From assembly GCA_035760685.1 (NCBI GenBank), contig DASTSM010000400.1, forward strand, positions 1 through 8,342: a DNA stretch of 8,342 nucleotides, written 5' to 3'. The first letter of the stretch is position 1. Each line of letters begins with the position of its first letter. Under the pieces are notes generated by a model. The model saw only the letters and a list, made by a program, of their open reading frames with translations, was not told the origin of the DNA and did no database searches. The translations under genes and the position numbers were made by a program. Shown here in pieces: positions 6,173-8,342 of the stretch. This DNA comes from ZC4RG20 sp035760685 (GTDB lineage: Bacteria > Pseudomonadota > Gammaproteobacteria > Steroidobacterales > Rariloculaceae).

Positions 6173-7531
6173 ATGGACGCGCTCATTGCTCCCGAAGGCA
6201 GTCTCGAAATTCTTTCCCGCTCCGAGGTCCACGAGCTGCAGGGCGCGGGCGGCGGCGGGCTCTACGAGCTTTGGCGCCAATGCTCGCTTGCGGTGCTGAA
6301 CTCCGGCGCCGCCGAGGACGACGTCCGGAAGTTTCTTCGCCGTCACGAGAACTTCAGCATCCGGATCGTGCCGCACGAAGGCGGCGTCGCGCTCGAGCTC
6401 GAGAATGCGCCGGAGGCCGCGTTCGTCGACGGCCGCATGATCCGGGGCATCCGGGACCATCTCTTCGCCGTGCTGCGCGACCTGCTCTACGCCCACGAGG
6501 ACGTCGTCAGCCACGGCCGCTTCGATCTCGGGAGCTCGCAAGGACTGACGGACGCCGTATTCCACATTCTGCGGAACGCGCGCGTGCTCACGCCGAACGC
6601 GGAGCCGAGCCTCGTCGTTTGCTGGGGCGGACACGCTATCAGCCGCGAGGAGTACGACTACACGAAGACGGTCGGCTATCAGATCGGGCTCAGGGGCCTC
6701 GAGGTCTGCACGGGCTGCGGGGCCGGAGCGATGAAGGGGCCCATGAAGGGCGCGACGGTCGGGCACGCGAAGCAGCGGCTCCGCTCGATGCGCTATCTCG
6801 GCCTCACGGAGCCGACGATCATCGCTGCCGAGTCGCCGAACCCGATCGTCAACGAGCTCGTGATCCTGCCCGACATGGAGAAGCGGCTCGAGGCGTTCGT
6901 CCGGCTGGCCCACGCTATCGTCGTCTTTCCCGGAGGCGTCGGCACGGCCGAGGAGATTCTGTATCTGCTGGGCATCCTGCTCGATCCGGACAACCGGGGC
7001 GTGGCGCTGCCGCTCGTGTTCACGGGCCCGACGGTGAGCCGTCCGTATTTCGAGCGCCTGCACGCCTTCATCGGCCGCACGCTCGGGCCGGCGGCGCAGT
7101 CGCGCTACAAGATCATGCTCGACGATCCCATCGGAGTCGCCCGCGAGATCGCCAAGGGCCTCGACATCGTGCGCGCCGCGCGCGCCGAGACGGACGACGC
7201 GAACTTCTTCAACTGGCAGCTCAAGATCCCGCTCGAGTTTCAGAAGCCGTTCGAGGCGACGCACGAGTCGATGGCCGCGCTCGCGCTGCATCGCGACCAG
7301 GATCTCAAGAGCCTCGCGATCAATCTGCGGCGCGCTTTCTCCGGAATAGTCGCCGGCAACGTGCGCGAGGCGGGCATTCGCCGCGTCGAGGAGCGGGGAC
7401 CGTTCGAGCTTCGGGGCGAGCGCTCGGTCACGAGCGCGCTCGACCAGCTGCTGAACGACTTCGTCGCGCAGGGCCGCATGCGAATCACGGATCCGCGGGA
7501 ATACGTGCCCTGCTATCGCATCGTCGCCTGA
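6173..7531 (+). CDS. ppnN: Pyrimidine/purine nucleotide 5'-monophosphate nucleosidase PpnN
   Basis: A cytoplasmic enzyme that cleaves nucleoside monophosphates to the free base and ribose 5-phosphate, feeding purine and pyrimidine salvage. In E. coli (formerly YgdH) it is stimulated by binding (p)ppGpp. The 452-residue product is collinear with the 454-residue E. coli protein. It has an N-terminal extension domain (about 1-140) with SLAVLNSG and EAAFVDGR, a central Rossmann/LOG domain with VVCWGGH (148-154), CTGCGAGAM (179-187) and the signature PGGVGTAEE (253-261), and a C-terminal domain with FNWQLKI and AFSGIVAGNVREAGIR. The LOG-type Glu residues in GTAEE are intact. The ATG at 6173 is supported by AGGGG (6161-6165) and by matching the family N-terminus. 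No strong promoter is visible in the 63 bases before it, so it may be partly co-transcribed with the preceding gene. Confidence 0.96.
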   Translation: MDALIAPEGSLEILSRSEVHELQGAGGGGLYELWRQCSLAVLNSGAAEDDVRKFLRRHENFSIRIVPHEGGVALELENAPEAAFVDGRMIRGIRDHLFAVLRDLLYAHEDVVSHGRFDLGSSQGLTDAVFHILRNARVLTPNAEPSLVVCWGGHAISREEYDYTKTVGYQIGLRGLEVCTGCGAGAMKGPMKGATVGHAKQRLRSMRYLGLTEPTIIAAESPNPIVNELVILPDMEKRLEAFVRLAHAIVVFPGGVGTAEEILYLLGILLDPDNRGVALPLVFTGPTVSRPYFERLHAFIGRTLGPAAQSRYKIMLDDPIGVAREIAKGLDIVRAARAETDDANFFNWQLKIPLEFQKPFEATHESMAALALHRDQDLKSLAINLRRAFSGIVAGNVREAGIRRVEERGPFELRGERSVTSALDQLLNDFVAQGRMRITDPREYVPCYRIVA

Positions 7532-7584
7532 GCGCGACGCGGCCCGAGGGTCCGCCGACGCGACTTTGCGCGCTCGTGCCGCCG

Positions 7585-7717
7585 TTAAGTAAAACGCTTG
7601 TAAGTGTCTGTATATCAATGGGATTTCGCCACTTCCTCTGTGACCCAGTTCCTGGGAAAAACACCCTCGCACGGATATCGTGCCGGCACTTCAGGAAAGC
7701 AGGGTGCCCGAAGGCCG
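7585..7717 (+). other. AT-richer, hairpin-rich leader of the small tryptophan-rich gene
   Basis: The 186-base gap after ppnN holds an unusually AT-rich block (about 7585-7626, including TTAAGTAAAA and GTATATCAAT), a likely promoter zone without a clean -35/-10 pair. Downstream there are several inverted repeats: CCCAG-TTC-CTGGG (7644-7656), GCACG-GATAT-CGTGC (7669-7683) and the overlapping perfect palindrome GTGCCGGCAC (7680-7689). A short GCC-CGAA-GGC stem (7706-7715) would cover the ribosome-binding sequence. The first hairpin is followed by A, not T, so it is not a plus-strand terminator. The structures are visible; regulation through them is speculation. Confidence 0.35.
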
Positions 7718-7993
7718 ATGAGCGAACAGAAGTCCCGATCCTTCCGCCCCCCTCTCTATCACGACAGCGAGGATCGCGCCGCTCGAAAGGGGGCCGAGCA
7801 CGAGCCGCGCAGCGCCGAGCCGCGCCCGAACGACAAGCAAGGCTGGGAAGCGTATCGCAAGTGGCTGACCCGGGTGGGCGGTCCGAAGCCGGCGTCCGAC
7901 CGCGCGCCGCTCGACGCATCCATCTACAGCTGGAAGGGCTATCAGAACTGGGCCGACAAGGTCCGCGAAGCGTGGAAGGCCGACGAGAGCTGA
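7718..7993 (+). CDS. Small hydrophilic protein with duplicated WxxYxxW motif, function unknown
   Basis: I do not recognise this 91-residue protein. It is highly charged, has no signal peptide or membrane segment and no cysteine, and is probably cytoplasmic. The N-terminal 40 residues look disordered (rich in Arg, Glu, Pro and Ser). The C-terminal half carries two copies of W-x-x-Y-x-x-W-x-x-x-V: WEAYRKWLTRV (43-53) and WKGYQNWADKV (72-82), offset by 29 residues and joined by a Gly/Pro/Ser linker. They may be two short amphipathic helices with aromatic faces. The ATG at 7718 has a weak GAAGG five bases or so upstream. The open frame extends back to a GTG at 7604, but codon use there is poorer in G/C at third positions, so I keep the shorter start. 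The G/C-biased codon use and the internal repeat favour a real gene. It converges with the ParA-like gene 35 bases away. Confidence 0.65.
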   Translation: MSEQKSRSFRPPLYHDSEDRAARKGAEHEPRSAEPRPNDKQGWEAYRKWLTRVGGPKPASDRAPLDASIYSWKGYQNWADKVREAWKADES

Positions 7994-8028
7994 GCGCTCG
8001 ATAGCGCACCGTCGGCAAGCAAGCTCTT

Positions 8029-8342
8029 TCAGCTCGCGGCCGTCTGCTCCGGCGCCTCCGCCGGTGCGCCTCTCGGCTGCGGCCTTCGGTTGCGGAGCCA
8101 CTCGAGGAGCCGCTCCCATTCCGGGAGGTCGGGCCACGCCTGCCAGCGCGGCATTTCCGCGACTCCGATACCGAGCTCCGCCGAGCGAACGTAGTTCTGC
8201 GAGTCTCTGAACGTCGCGACGAGCGGAATGTCGAGGCTGCGCAGAAAGCGCATGAGCGACTGCGAGATGAGCGTGCTCGCGCGGACGCGATTCGCGATGA
8301 TGCCGAGCCGCCCCTCGGAGCGGCGAACCTTCGCGATCAAGA
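8029..8342 (-). CDS. ParA/MinD-family ATPase, C-terminal part only
   Basis: The last 104 or so codons of a gene that continues past the right edge of the window. The visible sequence GIIANRV, then SLMRFLRSLDIPLVATFRDSQNYVRSAE and LGIGVAEM resembles the C-terminal half of deviant-Walker ATPases of the ParA type: the base-recognition strand IxNRV, a helix, then a RDSQNY segment and a GxGVxEM turn. The nucleotide-binding Walker A motif would lie outside the window, so activity cannot be judged. The C-terminal 30 residues are a Pro/Arg/Ala-rich tail (RNRRPQPRGAPAEAPEQ). No ParB partner is visible here. Such orphan ParA proteins position chromosomal, plasmid or membrane cargo; which applies here is unknown. 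A TTG at 8340 is probably internal rather than a start. Confidence 0.75.
   Translation of the reverse strand, partial: LIAKVRRSEGRLGIIANRVRASTLISQSLMRFLRSLDIPLVATFRDSQNYVRSAELGIGVAEMPRWQAWPDLPEWERLLEWLRNRRPQPRGAPAEAPEQTAAS

Noticed and set aside
7644..7656. CCCAG-TTC-CTGGG hairpin as a ppnN terminator
   Set aside because: It is followed by A rather than T on the plus strand, and it lies more than 110 bases after the ppnN stop.
6068..7672. Long minus-strand open frame opposite ppnN
   Set aside because: It is the mirror frame of a highly conserved gene, has no recognisable domain and has an Arg/Ala/Asp-heavy composition.
7994..8007. GCGCT-CGAT-AGCGC hairpin after the small gene as a terminator
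   Set aside because: The stem is short and followed by ACCGTCGG with no T run; it is possible structure only.

Overview
This is a GC-rich stretch of ordinary bacterial chromosome. It most likely comes from a high-GC gammaproteobacterium of the broad Xanthomonadales/Steroidobacterales type; this is an inference from strong G/C bias at third codon positions and from gene content (a KdkA-type Kdo kinase beside heptosyltransferase II, LpxL-type acyltransferases, HtpX and PpnN). Nearly every base is accounted for, and no gene-free stretch exceeds about 210 bases. I saw no rRNA, tRNA, CRISPR array, transposase or phage gene.

Layout. Positions 1-930 (+) hold heptosyltransferase II (waaF), cut at its 5' end by the window edge. 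A doublet of REP-like palindromic repeats follows (932-1020). Next comes the Kdo kinase gene kdkA (1058-1819, +). These two genes build and phosphorylate the inner core of lipopolysaccharide. Facing them on the minus strand is a block transcribed as acyltransferase B, acyltransferase A, then the mechanosensitive channel mscL. The two LpxL-family lipid A acyltransferase genes overlap by 23 bases. mscL lies 212 bases downstream and has a possible promoter of its own. From 4553 onward the plus strand carries htpX (membrane zinc protease), a secreted L,D-transpeptidase-family protein, ppnN (nucleotide 5'-monophosphate nucleosidase) and a 91-residue tryptophan-rich protein that I do not recognise. 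A ParA-type ATPase gene on the minus strand runs off the right edge.

How the genes fit together. Most of the window serves the cell envelope: LPS core assembly and phosphorylation, lipid A secondary acylation, osmotic relief, inner-membrane proteolysis and peptidoglycan modification. Regulation is partly readable. htpX has a good match to a heat-shock sigma-32 promoter. The L,D-transpeptidase gene has a good sigma-70-like promoter whose expected start point lies almost on the ATG, so its mRNA may be leaderless. PpnN belongs to a family controlled by (p)ppGpp in E. coli.

I found no convincing undescribed multi-gene system. The items most worth following up are the REP-like doublet, the small protein with its repeated WxxYxxW motif and unusually AT-rich structured leader, and the probable leaderless promoter.
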